Assembly: GCA_026988135.1 (NCBI GenBank)
Contig: JALSLT010000065.1
Span: 1-48,685 of the forward strand
Direction of reading: 5' to 3'
Length of the DNA: 48,685 nucleotides
Source: Desulfurobacterium sp.
GTDB lineage: Bacteria; Aquificota; Aquificia; Desulfurobacteriales; Desulfurobacteriaceae
The translations under genes were made by a program, and so were the position numbers. Below are positions 26,651 through 35,047 of the stretch, one piece after another; position 1 is the first letter of the stretch, and every line of letters starts with the position of its first letter. The notes under the pieces were generated by a model. It did not search any database and was not told the origin of the DNA. It worked only from the letters and a program-made list of their open reading frames with translations.

Positions 26651-27112
26651 ATGAGTATTGATGATATTCTTGATTTGACACCTGATAAGATTCTCCTTAT
26701 AGAAGACCATGAAGAAAGGTTGCAGGCAATTATGTTGATTCTTCTTATTAAAGCTTCTACGATAGAGAGAAATATATATGAGATTGAAAAGCTTGAGAAA
26801 GTTTTTTTAGAAACCATAGATGAGATAGATGATAACAAAGTAAAAGTAGAATCTATAAGAGGGTTTGCTTCCCTTGAGGGTGCCGATATTGATAGACTTA
26901 CAACTATTTTTTTAAAATCGGCAAGAAAAATAGAAGATCCTGTGGTGAGAGCATATGAGCTTTTTTGGTTTTTAAGAGATGCTCATAACGTTGCTCCTTG
27001 GCCTATTATTGCAGAGATAAAAAAGATACTGAAAGAGATAAATGACGTGGAAATTAAAAAAGAGTATGTTGAATTTGTAAATCAAGTAATAAGAAGTAAA
27101 TTTAAGAGGTGA
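26651..27112 (+). CDS. Unrecognised acidic, helical protein
   Basis: A 153-residue protein I cannot assign. It has no signal peptide, membrane segment, cysteines or obvious catalytic motif. The sequence reads as a series of amphipathic helices rich in Glu, Asp, Lys and Ile, including LTPDKILLIEDHEERLQAIM, EIEKLEKVFLETIDEI and an aromatic stretch AYELFWFLRDAHN with APWP near the C-terminus. A helical-repeat or adaptor-type fold is possible, but this is inference. CGGAGGGAGAG just before the ATG is a strong RBS, and codon use resembles neighbouring genes, so it is very probably real. It is isolated, with 222 bp before and 350 bp after. Confidence 0.8.
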   Translation: MSIDDILDLTPDKILLIEDHEERLQAIMLILLIKASTIERNIYEIEKLEKVFLETIDEIDDNKVKVESIRGFASLEGADIDRLTTIFLKSARKIEDPVVRAYELFWFLRDAHNVAPWPIIAEIKKILKEINDVEIKKEYVEFVNQVIRSKFKR

Positions 27113-27462
27113 ATTTTCGAGTTTTCTGTTAGAGTTTTAACCGTTTCCCCGGATTTATTCTCCCTATAATTTATCGCGGCTTTTCTCGTATGGTTACTAT
27201 ATCTGTCTTATCTCCAGGACTGTTTGGAAAGCAGATAAGAATCGGCGAAATTCTTCGTGTTACGTTTTTAAAACGATAAGAGCGAAATTTTGACGTTGTT
27301 TTACAGCCAAATAATCCCAATAGCACCAAAGATAAAATTACAAGTTTTTCAAAGTCTCTCTATTCATCTTGAAAAAAATTTACATTTTTTTTACAATTAC
27401 AGGCATAATAAAATTTTTATTCATGCGTTTTTTACTTTTATATACTAACGTTAGGAGGAGAG
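27113..27462. other. 350-bp gap with no assigned gene
   Basis: It contains no recognised RNA gene or repeat. On the plus strand, 27116-27166 could encode a short peptide with RVLTVSPDLFSL, resembling the start of tRNA methyltransferase TrmD, ending at a TAA (27167-27169). A second short frame from about 27190 reads MVTISVLSPGLFGKQ and stops within 90 bp. Neither has a credible start and RBS. The right end holds the promoter for the UspA-fusion gene. Confidence 0.5.
27369..27397 (+). promoter_or_regulatory. Sigma70-type promoter for the UspA fusion / symporter operon
   Basis: TTGAAA (27369-27374), 17-bp spacer, TACAAT (27392-27397). Predicted leader of about 59 nt ending in AGGAGGAG before the ATG at 27463. 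Confidence 0.6.
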
Positions 27463-28200
27463 ATGGGTTTTAGGAAGATTCTTGTTGCTGTTGACGGCTA
27501 TCCTGCCTCCTTAGGTGCTTTTAAAAAGGCGGTGGAGATTGCCAGAACGTATGGTGCGGAAGTTGCTGTTTTGCAGATTGAAGAAGATGTTCCCCTTTTA
27601 CCTGCGGAGAAGATGATGGAAGCTCATATTGATGAGCTTGTTACATCCCGTTCTCTTGAGCTATCTAAGGAGTATGGAAAAAAGGCGGGAATAGACGTCA
27701 AAGTTATTAGAAAGTTTGGTGAGCCTGTGGCCGGTATTATCCTTCAAACGGCAGAAGAGGAGGATGTTGACCTTATCATTCTCGGTGATTCCAGAAAATC
27801 GGGTCTTGAGAAGTTTTACCTTGGGAGTGTTTCTCAAACTGTTATGGGAAATGCCAAGTGTCCTGTGATGGTTATAAAAAAGGGGTGGATGAATATTTCC
27901 GATATTGTTGAGCTTGCAAAGGAGATAGAAAAGAAGCCCGAAAAGGTGGTTAAAGAGGAAAAGCCGGTTTATGATTCGGAGGTTATAAAGGAGAACTTTA
28001 GATTCAGCGGGACACTTTTTTTAATCCTTTCCGTTATCTATTTCTTCGCAGCTACGATAGCTTCAAAACCTTTTAAAAATATTGCCGCGTATGGGATTTT
28101 AGGTCTTCCTTTTGCTGTTTGGTGCGGTTTTTTCCTTATTGTTTCAGGGATTTTACTTACAAGAATCTATATAAACAGAGTTGGAGGTAGTGAAACATGA
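27463..28200 (+). CDS. Universal stress protein domain fused to a small membrane subunit (DUF485-like)
   Basis: A 245-residue two-part protein. Residues 1-140 are a UspA domain: ILVAVDGYPASLGAFKKAVEIA at the start, LIILGDSRKSG at 105-114, and LGSVSQTVMGNAKCPVMVIK at 120-139, the nucleotide-binding tail. A charged linker (about 145-178) leads to two TM segments (about 183-200 and 211-235) with the pattern TLFLILSVIYFF, GLPFAVWCGFF and LTRIYINR. This resembles the small DUF485/YjcH-type subunits that accompany ActP symporters. The gene overlaps the symporter by 4 bp (ATGA). I infer a regulatory subunit tethering a stress/ATP-sensing domain to the carrier. Confidence 0.88.
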   Translation: MGFRKILVAVDGYPASLGAFKKAVEIARTYGAEVAVLQIEEDVPLLPAEKMMEAHIDELVTSRSLELSKEYGKKAGIDVKVIRKFGEPVAGIILQTAEEEDVDLIILGDSRKSGLEKFYLGSVSQTVMGNAKCPVMVIKKGWMNISDIVELAKEIEKKPEKVVKEEKPVYDSEVIKENFRFSGTLFLILSVIYFFAATIASKPFKNIAAYGILGLPFAVWCGFFLIVSGILLTRIYINRVGGSET

Positions 28201-29807
28201 GTTTAACTTATCCGATAGCTTTTGTGATAGTTGCAGTTAGTGTGGTTTTATCTATTTATATAAGTTTCTATTTTAGAAAGCAATCAAGAACCGCTTCTTC
28301 GTTCTTTGTGGCAGGCGGGGAAATTCCGTGGAAGATAAACGGTCTTGCGATGTTTGGAGATTACTGTAGTGCAGCCAGTTTCCTTGGTGTAGCAGGTGCG
28401 ATAGCAATTGTGGGGATTGACGGCTGGTGGCTTGCCCTTGGTTTTTTTGCTACATGGATGGCGGTTCTTTTTCTGATAGCCGGACCTTTAAAAAATACCG
28501 GTAAGTTTACGGTTGGTGATGTGATAAGCGAGCGATTTGGTAAAAGTAAAGACATTAGAACTATTGCAATGATAACGACGCTGGTTCTTACTTCTCTTTA
28601 CCTTGTTCCTCAGATTGTCGGAGCAGGTCATCTCTTTAAACTTTTACTTGGATGGAATTACGCTGTAACTGTTGTAGTTTCAGGAGCACTTATAACTTTT
28701 CTTGTTATTATCGGAGGGATGAAAGGAACGACATTTAATCAGGCAATTCAGGGAATTGTTCTTCTGGGTGCTATGCTTCTTCTTCTTTTTTCCTCTGCCG
28801 CTCTATTTTACAAGGGTAATATCTTTAATATCATAACAACGGGGAAGAAGGTTGTGCCTACGGTTATTGCCGCTAAAGAAGCCTCTGATATTGTTGAAAA
28901 TGCTCCTGATGCTAAGGCGGCGGTGGAAGCGGTTAGAAGTGCTATGCCGACTGCTCCTGGTGCTTTGACTCCCGGTGTTGGATTAAGGGATTTTGCAAAT
29001 CATATGAGTCTTGTTCTCGGTCTTTTTGTCGGTGTTCTTGGCCTTCCTCATATTTTGATAAGATTTTACACTGTAAAAAGTGCTAAGGCTGCTCAAAAAA
29101 GTATTGAGTTTACTATATGGGGACTTGCAATTTTTTATACTGCGGTTCTTTTTGTAGGTCTTGCCATTATGTATATTCTCTATCCCGAGCTTGTTGAACT
29201 TGTCGTTTCCGGGAAAAGAGGTCTTGCGACAAATATGGCTGTTCCGATGCTTGGTCAGCGTATAGGTGGAGAGCTTTTTCTCGGTTTAATTGCAGCAGGT
29301 GCTCTTGCAGCGATGTTGAGTACATGTACTGGTCTTCTTATTACGGCTACGACAAGTATTGCCCATGACCTTTACGCTTCCATTTTTAGACCTGAAAGTT
29401 CTGATGAGGAGAGAGTGAGTTTTGCAAAGAAGGCTGTTATTGTTCTTGCGGTGGTTTCTATTCTTCTTGCCATCTGGCTTAAAAGCCAGAATGTCGGTAT
29501 GCTTGTCGGTATGAGTTTTGGTATAGCTGCAAGTACTTTTGCACCGGCTATTGTTCTTACCGTGTGGTGGAAGAGATTGACGAAGCAAGGAGTTGTTATA
29601 GGTATGGCAGCAGGATTGCTCGTGTCATTGATATTTACTTTCGCGAGATTTTTTAAATTGAAAGCCTTTATCGGTATTCCCGTTCTTGTTAATCCTGCTC
29701 TTTACAGTGTGCCTGTAGCGTTTTTTGTGTTCATTATTGTTAGTTTAATGACAAAAGATGTTGGAAAAGTTGAAGAGTTTATGGCGATGGCTCATCAGAA
29801 AAAATAA
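28197..29807 (+). CDS. Sodium:solute symporter, ActP (acetate/monocarboxylate) type
   Basis: A 536-residue SSS-family carrier with about 13 TM helices. Typical segments: FFVAGGEIPWKINGLAMFGDYCSAASFLGVAGAI at the start, LKNTGKFTVGDVISERFG, SLYLVPQIVGAGHL, IIGGMKGTTFNQAIQGIVL, and GLPHILIRFYTVKSAKAA. These are characteristic of ActP and related monocarboxylate carriers. Acetate, pyruvate or another short organic acid is a plausible substrate; this is inferred. A soluble loop around 225-265 is rich in Ala and Val. It is translationally coupled to the UspA fusion. Confidence 0.92.
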   Translation: MSLTYPIAFVIVAVSVVLSIYISFYFRKQSRTASSFFVAGGEIPWKINGLAMFGDYCSAASFLGVAGAIAIVGIDGWWLALGFFATWMAVLFLIAGPLKNTGKFTVGDVISERFGKSKDIRTIAMITTLVLTSLYLVPQIVGAGHLFKLLLGWNYAVTVVVSGALITFLVIIGGMKGTTFNQAIQGIVLLGAMLLLLFSSAALFYKGNIFNIITTGKKVVPTVIAAKEASDIVENAPDAKAAVEAVRSAMPTAPGALTPGVGLRDFANHMSLVLGLFVGVLGLPHILIRFYTVKSAKAAQKSIEFTIWGLAIFYTAVLFVGLAIMYILYPELVELVVSGKRGLATNMAVPMLGQRIGGELFLGLIAAGALAAMLSTCTGLLITATTSIAHDLYASIFRPESSDEERVSFAKKAVIVLAVVSILLAIWLKSQNVGMLVGMSFGIAASTFAPAIVLTVWWKRLTKQGVVIGMAAGLLVSLIFTFARFFKLKAFIGIPVLVNPALYSVPVAFFVFIIVSLMTKDVGKVEEFMAMAHQKK

Positions 29808-29813
29808 TTGTCC

Positions 29814-29843
29814 GGGGAGGGATTTCCTCCTTTCCCCATTTTT
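29814..29843 (+). terminator. Probable terminator between convergent symporter and dxr genes
   Basis: GGGGAGGG (29814-29821) pairs with CTTTCCCC (29830-29837) including two G-U pairs, followed by ATTTTT. Placed right after the symporter stop and abutting the dxr stop. Confidence 0.5.
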
Positions 29844-30963
29844 ATCTTATAAAGTTTTTTATCAATTTTTCCGCTGTTTCTCTCGCTATTTTATCTATCC
29901 TTGTGACATCTTCAACAGTTGTAGGAGATTCTATGTTAAGTATATCCATCGTTTTTTCTATAATTTCGGGAATTGAAAGAAAAGGTATCTCTCCTTTAAG
30001 AAATGATTCGACAGCGACTTCATCTGCGGCGTTAAGTATTATCGGATAGGGATAGCCTCTTTTTACACTTTCATAGGCAAGGTTCAAACATTTAAATGTT
30101 TCTGTATCTGGTTCTTTAAGTGTTAAGTTTAAATTCGTATAGTCCATGGATAGTCCTTCTTGTAATTTTAGCCTTTCGGGATAAGATAGCGCGTAAGCAA
30201 TAGGGATTCTCATATCGGGTTTTCCCATTTGAGCGATGAAGGAGTTGTCTTGAAATTTCACAATAGAATGGATAATGCTTTGAGGATGAACTACAACTTT
30301 TATTTTTTCAACAGGTATATTAAAAAGCCACATGGCTTCTATAACTTCAAGTCCTTTATTCATTAAAGTTGCCGAGTCTATTGTAACTTTGTTTCCCATA
30401 TTCCAGTTCGGGTGTTTCAGTGCTGTTTCCGGTGTTACTGTTTTAAGTTGTTCTTTCTCTTTTCCGTGAAATGGGCCTCCTGAAGCCGTCAGAATTATCT
30501 CTTTTACATCCTCTTCTCTACCTGATGAAAGAGCCTGAAATATTGCAGAGTGTTCGCTATCAACCGGTATTATCTTTTTTGCTACTTTTTTTATGAACAT
30601 TCCGGCGCAGACAAGGGATTCTTTGTTTGCAAGGGCAAGCCTTTCAGCTCTCTTTGCAGCTTCATATGTAGGTATTATACCGGCAGCTCCGGAAATCGCA
30701 GCGACTACGATGTCAAATTCTATCTCTTTTATTAGCCGGATTATTCCTTCCTCTCTATGATAAGTTTTTACATGGGAGTCAAAGGAAGTATCAAGAGTTG
30801 CAATAGCTTTCGGCTTGAATTCTTCTATTTGCCTTTGCAGTTTTTCACTGTTTTTTCCAGCTACAAGTCCTGTAACTTTGAATTTATCTGGAAATTTTTT
30901 TATTACATTTAACGTGTTTTCACCAATTGATCCTGTTGAACCTAAAATCAGGATTTTTTTCAT
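29842..30963 (-). CDS. dxr: 1-deoxy-D-xylulose 5-phosphate reductoisomerase
   Basis: A 373-residue NADPH enzyme converting DXP to MEP in isoprenoid synthesis. Visible: NADPH-binding GSTGSIG (8-14), LANKESLVCAG, the metal-site segment PVDSEHSAIFQ, TASGGPF, HPNWNMG, and NKGLEVIEAMWLF. Length is normal (about 380-400). It shows that this organism uses the MEP pathway. It is the last gene of the minus-strand run from 34978, 10 bp after hisS. Confidence 0.97.
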   Translation of the reverse strand: MKKILILGSTGSIGENTLNVIKKFPDKFKVTGLVAGKNSEKLQRQIEEFKPKAIATLDTSFDSHVKTYHREEGIIRLIKEIEFDIVVAAISGAAGIIPTYEAAKRAERLALANKESLVCAGMFIKKVAKKIIPVDSEHSAIFQALSSGREEDVKEIILTASGGPFHGKEKEQLKTVTPETALKHPNWNMGNKVTIDSATLMNKGLEVIEAMWLFNIPVEKIKVVVHPQSIIHSIVKFQDNSFIAQMGKPDMRIPIAYALSYPERLKLQEGLSMDYTNLNLTLKEPDTETFKCLNLAYESVKRGYPYPIILNAADEVAVESFLKGEIPFLSIPEIIEKTMDILNIESPTTVEDVTRIDKIARETAEKLIKNFIR

Positions 30964-30973
30964 TCCTTCTCCG

Positions 30974-32206
30974 TTATATTCTTGCTATGAGCTCTGCAAG
31001 AGATTCAATTCTTTCCTGCTTTCCGGTTTCGAGGCACTTAAATGAGTAGAATCTGTTTTCCACCTCTTCGTCGCCGATGATAACAACATGCTTCATGTTT
31101 AACCTGTTTGCGGTTTTAAATTGGGATTTGAAACTTCCTTGTCTGTGGTCTATTTCCGTATAGATGTTTCTGTTTCTAAGAATTTCGGCAGTTTTTAATC
31201 CTTCAAGATATCCTTTTTCTCCGAAAGTTGATATAAATACTCCGTTTCTATTTTTTTCAGATTTTTCTATTAGAAGCATTATTCGTTCAATTCCCATTGC
31301 AAATCCAAGAGCAGGTGTTTCCTGGCCTCCAAGTTCTTTTATAAGGTTGTCGTATCTTCCTCCTGCCAAAATGGTACTTTGAGCACCAAGGTTTTTGGAT
31401 TTAAATTCGAAAACTGTTTTGGTATAGTAATCAAGGCCTCTGACCATGAACGGGTTTAAGGAAAATTTTACTTCTAAAGTTTTTAAAAGCTCTATCACTT
31501 TTTCAAAGTGGTTTTTACATTTGTCACATAGATAGTCCGTAATAATAGGTACGTTTTTCACAACTTTTTTGCAGTTTTTGTTTTTACAGTCAAGAACTCT
31601 TAAAGGGTTTCCGTCAAGTCTGTTTTTGCAGTCTTGGCAGAGATTTTCTTTTTCGGAAGAGAGGTGATTTATAAGTGCCGTTTTATAATTTGGACGGCAA
31701 GAGTTGCATCCTATACTGTTTATTTCAAGGGTAAAGTCTATCTCTAAGTTTTCAAGTATTTTGGCTGCCATTTTTATAAGTTCAGCATCGCTTCCCGGAG
31801 ATGAAATTCCGAAAATTTCGCACCCTGCCTGATAAAACTGTCTATTTCTTCCGGCTTGAGGTCTTTCATATCTGAACATAGGGCCTATATAAAACCACTT
31901 TGTGAACGGTTCTTTCGCATAGATGCCGTGTTGAATGTAGGCTCTTACTGCGGAGGCTGTTCCTTCAGGTCTTAAAGCTATTTTTCTTCCACCCCTGTCT
32001 TCAAACAGATACATCTCTTTCTGGACAATATCTGTCGTTTCTCCGACACTTCTTGTAAAAAGGGCAATATTTTCAAACGTTGGAAGGATGACTTTTTTAA
32101 AACCACAAAGATGAACGGTATTTTTAAACGTTTCAACTATTTTTTCAAATTTTTCACTTTTAGGAGGGATAATATCTTCCACACCTCTAACAGTTTTAAT
32201 TTCCAT
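30974..32206 (-). CDS. hisS: Histidyl-tRNA synthetase
   Basis: A 410-residue class II synthetase charging tRNA-His. It starts KTVRGVEDIIPP; motif 2 includes FRYERPQAGRNRQFYQAGCE; the His-binding region has LAGGRYDNL and the class signature GFAMGIERIMLL. A Cys-rich insertion (GCNSC, LCQDC, LCDKC) is of the type found in many bacterial HisRS. The C-terminal anticodon-binding domain ends at ESLAELIARI. I choose ATG 32206; the longer in-frame start at 32263 would overlap upp by 68 bp. The chosen start overlaps upp by 11 bp, with GGAGG 12 nt upstream. Confidence 0.96.
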   Translation of the reverse strand: MEIKTVRGVEDIIPPKSEKFEKIVETFKNTVHLCGFKKVILPTFENIALFTRSVGETTDIVQKEMYLFEDRGGRKIALRPEGTASAVRAYIQHGIYAKEPFTKWFYIGPMFRYERPQAGRNRQFYQAGCEIFGISSPGSDAELIKMAAKILENLEIDFTLEINSIGCNSCRPNYKTALINHLSSEKENLCQDCKNRLDGNPLRVLDCKNKNCKKVVKNVPIITDYLCDKCKNHFEKVIELLKTLEVKFSLNPFMVRGLDYYTKTVFEFKSKNLGAQSTILAGGRYDNLIKELGGQETPALGFAMGIERIMLLIEKSEKNRNGVFISTFGEKGYLEGLKTAEILRNRNIYTEIDHRQGSFKSQFKTANRLNMKHVVIIGDEEVENRFYSFKCLETGKQERIESLAELIARI

Positions 32207-32852
32207 AACTTTCAATGACCTCCACATTTTCCGTAGAACAGAATCTATCTCCTGCGTCTCCAAGTCCCGGTAGAATATATCCTTTATTGTTTAGCTCTCT
32301 GTCGATGGAAGCGGTAACTATTTTTATATTTTTAAATTGGGAAAGCATTTTTACTCCTTCCTGAGAACAGATGAGAGATATAAAAAAGATATTTTCCGAT
32401 TTTATTCCTGCTTCAATCAATTTTTCGATGGTTAGATACGCTGTTCCGCCGGTTGCAAGCATCGGATCAAGGATAAAATAAAACCCGTTGCGGACGATAG
32501 GAGATTTAAAATAGTAAAGGTATGGTTTGAGTGTTTCTTCGTTTCGTTTTATCCCTATGAATCCGATTCTTCCTTTGGAATATGCGTTAATTGCAGCAGG
32601 AAGCAGTAATAGTCCGGCTCTTAAAATGGGGAGAAAAATAATTTCTTTCTGTATTGTTATTGAAGTTATGTTGTTTTCAACGGGTGTATCTATCGTTACT
32701 TTCTTAATAGGAAGTTTTGATATCCCTTCTGTTATTAAAACTTCCGATAGTTTTAAAGATGCTTTTCTAAAGTCTTCTGTATCTGTTGCTTTATCTCTTA
32801 ATATCGTGAGAAGATGTTCGGTAAAATTTGTTTTTACTTCATAAACAATCAT
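32196..32852 (-). CDS. upp: Uracil phosphoribosyltransferase
   Basis: A 218-residue salvage enzyme making UMP from uracil and PRPP. It shows LPILRAGLLLLPA (around 74-86), the PRPP loop LDPMLATGGTA at 128-138, and the uracil-binding GYILPGLGDAGDRFCST near the C-terminus, ending in the usual small tail. Length is normal (about 208). It starts 4 bp inside the end of the upstream TPR gene and overlaps hisS by 11 bp. Confidence 0.96.
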   Translation of the reverse strand: MIVYEVKTNFTEHLLTILRDKATDTEDFRKASLKLSEVLITEGISKLPIKKVTIDTPVENNITSITIQKEIIFLPILRAGLLLLPAAINAYSKGRIGFIGIKRNEETLKPYLYYFKSPIVRNGFYFILDPMLATGGTAYLTIEKLIEAGIKSENIFFISLICSQEGVKMLSQFKNIKIVTASIDRELNNKGYILPGLGDAGDRFCSTENVEVIESYGN

Positions 32853-33529
32853 TTAAACAACTCTCCGATAATAGCGGTGTAAAAGCTGTTTTGGTAGTCT
32901 CCTTTCAGAATTTCATATATCTCTTTTGCTCTATTTCTGTCCCCTTCGGTTATATATGCTATAGCCGCATAGTAAAGACTTGCCGGATGGGTCCAGTCTT
33001 TGTTTCGGGAAATGGAGATAAATTTTGTTATCGCTTCATCTGTTTTTCCTTTTTCAAAGAGAATAACTCCCGTGTCAAGTTTTCCTGCAGAGCTTATTGT
33101 AAGGCTTTCTGTTTTTATAGCTTTTTCAAGATAGGAAATGTTTTTTGTCAATTTACCGTAAATGAATATCCCGGCTTTACCAGAAGGGGTATCGGGAAAA
33201 CTGTCGGCTACTTTTTTAAAGTATTTTTCCGCCTCTTTATTTTTTCCGCTTTTAAGGGCAAATAATCCTCTGTCAAAAATGGCAGCTGCTTTTGTTTCAA
33301 GGTTCCCTCTATACCATTTGTAACCGAAAAATCCCCCGCCGATAATTGCTATAGCGACTATAATAGCGATAAACTTTGCGGCATGTTTTTCAAAAAAATT
33401 GATAATTTTGTAGAAGTCGCTAACCATCATCTCAGCTTCCGGTGTGTCTATCGCTTCAGGAATGTTCACAGGTGGATTCTCTTCCTTTTTCTCTTTTTTT
33501 ATATACGATTTATAAGGTGGTTTTTTCAC
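32849..33529 (-). CDS. Membrane-anchored TPR protein, YfgM-like
   Basis: A 226-residue protein with a Lys/Pro-rich cytoplasmic N-terminus, one TM at about 52-71 (AKFIAIIVAIAIIGGGFFGY), and a periplasmic helical-repeat domain with TPR-like units (for example FDRGLFALKSGKNKEAEKYF and IAYITEGDRNRAKEIYEIL). The layout matches YfgM/TPR_21 proteins, which in E. coli partner with PpiD near the Sec translocon. That role is inferred. The start codon is GTG with GGAGGAG upstream, inside the end of the PHP gene (20-bp overlap). The next gene overlaps by 4 bp. Confidence 0.85.
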   Translation of the reverse strand: MKKPPYKSYIKKEKKEENPPVNIPEAIDTPEAEMMVSDFYKIINFFEKHAAKFIAIIVAIAIIGGGFFGYKWYRGNLETKAAAIFDRGLFALKSGKNKEAEKYFKKVADSFPDTPSGKAGIFIYGKLTKNISYLEKAIKTESLTISSAGKLDTGVILFEKGKTDEAITKFISISRNKDWTHPASLYYAAIAYITEGDRNRAKEIYEILKGDYQNSFYTAIIGELFK

Positions 33530-34175
33530 CCGAACTCCTCCTCACTATTTCAAGGGAATTTTTAAATGCCTGTGCAATTTCATTTTCCGTTAATCCTGCT
33601 CCTATTCCTACAGTTTTTGCAAATTCGGCAGACATAAGGTCCCCCGGTGAGTGTGCATCTGTGTTTATAACAAACTTAACACCTGCTTTTCTGCCTTCTT
33701 TAACAACATGTCCGTTCGTTATATTATGCCCTTTTCTTGCGGTAATCTCAATAAAAACTTTTGATTTTGCCGCTTTTTTGAGGGTTTCAGGCTTTATTAG
33801 ACCCGGGTGTGCAAGAATGTCGGCTCTACCTTCTATTGCTGCAAGGTTGGTTCCTTTGGCTACAGGTTCAACAACTGTTTCTCCATGAACAACGACTATT
33901 CTTGCCCCTTCCTCCCTGCATTTTTCTATGAGGTAGGGTATTTTATTCGGTGGAACGTGGGTTATTTCGACTCCGGGGATAACTATGGTGTTTGTATTTT
34001 TGGTAAGTATGTCTGCGGTTTTTAAAAGGTTTTCAATAATGAATTGGAAGTTTGAGAAGTCTGCATGGTCGGTTATTCCTATAGCTTTATAGCCGATAGA
34101 TTCGGCTCTTCTGACAAGTTCGCTCGGTATGAGCTCTCCATCACTGAAAATGGTATGGGTGTGAAGGTCTATCAT
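33510..34175 (-). CDS. PHP-domain phosphoesterase (histidinol-phosphatase-like)
   Basis: A 221-residue PHP protein with DLHTHT (3-8), SDGE, GITDHADFSN, PGVEITHVPP, VVVHGETV, ADILAHPGL, FIEITAR and INTDAHSPGDL. These supply the metal-binding His, Asp and Glu residues. It is shorter than classical HisK and lacks histidine-gene neighbours, so the substrate is unsure; it belongs to the YcdX/PolX-PHP-like group. It lies 12 bp after hslV and overlaps the TPR gene. It is distinct from the longer PHP protein at 6837-7685. Confidence 0.88.
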   Translation of the reverse strand: MIDLHTHTIFSDGELIPSELVRRAESIGYKAIGITDHADFSNFQFIIENLLKTADILTKNTNTIVIPGVEITHVPPNKIPYLIEKCREEGARIVVVHGETVVEPVAKGTNLAAIEGRADILAHPGLIKPETLKKAAKSKVFIEITARKGHNITNGHVVKEGRKAGVKFVINTDAHSPGDLMSAEFAKTVGIGAGLTENEIAQAFKNSLEIVRRSSGEKTTL

Positions 34176-34187
34176 CTTTTAACTCCG

Positions 34188-34727
34188 TTAAAGAAGTTCT
34201 TCTGCAACGATGTTTGTATTTGTGTATATGCAGATATTTCCTGCTATTTTTAGTGATTCCTCAACGATTTCTTTTGCGGAAAGATCTGTGTTTTTGTAAA
34301 GAGCTGTTGCTGCAGCTTGTGCAAATGCTCCCCCCGAACCTATTGCCATAACCGGAACATCAGGTTCTATAACATCCCCATTTCCTGAAATGAGAAGAAT
34401 TTTTGTTTTATCTGCAACCAGAAGCATCGCTTCAAGTCTTCTTAGAACCCTATCTGTCCTCCAATCTTTGGCAAGCTCTACCGCAGATTTTAAGAGATTT
34501 CCACCGAACGACTGAAGTTTTGATTCAAACCTTTCAAGAAGAGAAAAGGCATCTGCAACGGAACCTGCAAATCCAACAAGAACACTTTCGTTATATATTT
34601 TTCTTACCTTTCTTGCTCCGTTTTTAAAGATTGTGTTTCCAAGGGTAACTTGACCGTCTCCCGCCATTGCGACTTTCCCGTCTTTAAGAACTGCACATAT
34701 TGTCGTTGCGTGAAAATTTTGACTCAT
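34188..34727 (-). CDS. hslV: ATP-dependent protease subunit HslV
   Basis: A 179-residue Ntn-hydrolase that forms double hexamer rings with the HslU ATPase. It starts MSQNFHATTICAV, so removal of a short leader would expose the catalytic Thr (T8). Following motifs MAGDGQVTLGN, KNGARKVRKI, GFAGSVADAF, DWRTDRVLRRLEAMLLVAD, and AIGSGGAFAQAAATAL are all family hallmarks. HslU is not encoded in the window. The RBS GGAGAA lies inside the end of the upstream small gene, with which it overlaps by 4 bp. Confidence 0.96.
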   Translation of the reverse strand: MSQNFHATTICAVLKDGKVAMAGDGQVTLGNTIFKNGARKVRKIYNESVLVGFAGSVADAFSLLERFESKLQSFGGNLLKSAVELAKDWRTDRVLRRLEAMLLVADKTKILLISGNGDVIEPDVPVMAIGSGGAFAQAAATALYKNTDLSAKEIVEESLKIAGNICIYTNTNIVAEELL

Positions 34728-34978
34728 ACGGTTTCTCCTTCCATTTTTCTTCTTATTCTCCCGCCGGCAAGCTGTCCGGCTACGGCGGTAGCAATTAGTG
34801 CAGGTGCGAATTTGATACTAAGTCCCATTAGTATTCTTGAAAGGACTATGAATGGTATCGGAAGATGGATATAGAGAAACCACTTTTTTGAAAATTTCTC
34901 CGTTTTTTCTCTAAACCATCCGGAAGGCATGTTTAATATAAGTGTTATTGCTACTACTATTAAAAGTTTTTCCCACAT
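34724..34978 (-). CDS. Small unrecognised membrane protein
   Basis: An 84-residue protein with one or two TM stretches (LLIVVAITLILNMP and FIVLSRILMGLSIKFAPALIATAVAG) and a basic, Arg-rich tail. I do not recognise a family. I choose ATG 34978 with AAGGAGG upstream; an in-frame ATG at 34996 is also possible. It is the first gene of the run that continues through hslV to dxr and overlaps hslV by 4 bp. Confidence 0.75.
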   Translation of the reverse strand: MWEKLLIVVAITLILNMPSGWFREKTEKFSKKWFLYIHLPIPFIVLSRILMGLSIKFAPALIATAVAGQLAGGRIRRKMEGETV

Positions 34979-35005
34979 TTTTACCTCCTTGAACAATTTA
35001 GTTAA

Positions 35006-35034
35006 AAAGTAGGAGATAAGTATGCTGATGTCAA
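35006..35034 (-). promoter_or_regulatory. Promoter for the hslV-to-dxr gene run
   Basis: On the minus strand TTGACA (35034-35029), 17-bp spacer, TACTTT (35011-35006). Perfect -35, modest -10. It lies between the trkH stop and the small membrane protein start, giving a short leader with AAGGAGG. Confidence 0.55.
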
Positions 35035-35047
35035 TTGCAAATCATTT

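Noticed and set aside
26429..27462. tRNA or other structured RNA in the two largest gaps
   Set aside because: No GTTCRA loop with matching acceptor and anticodon stems was found by eye.
32207..32270. T-box or leader attenuator before hisS
   Set aside because: hisS starts inside the end of upp, leaving no room for a leader.
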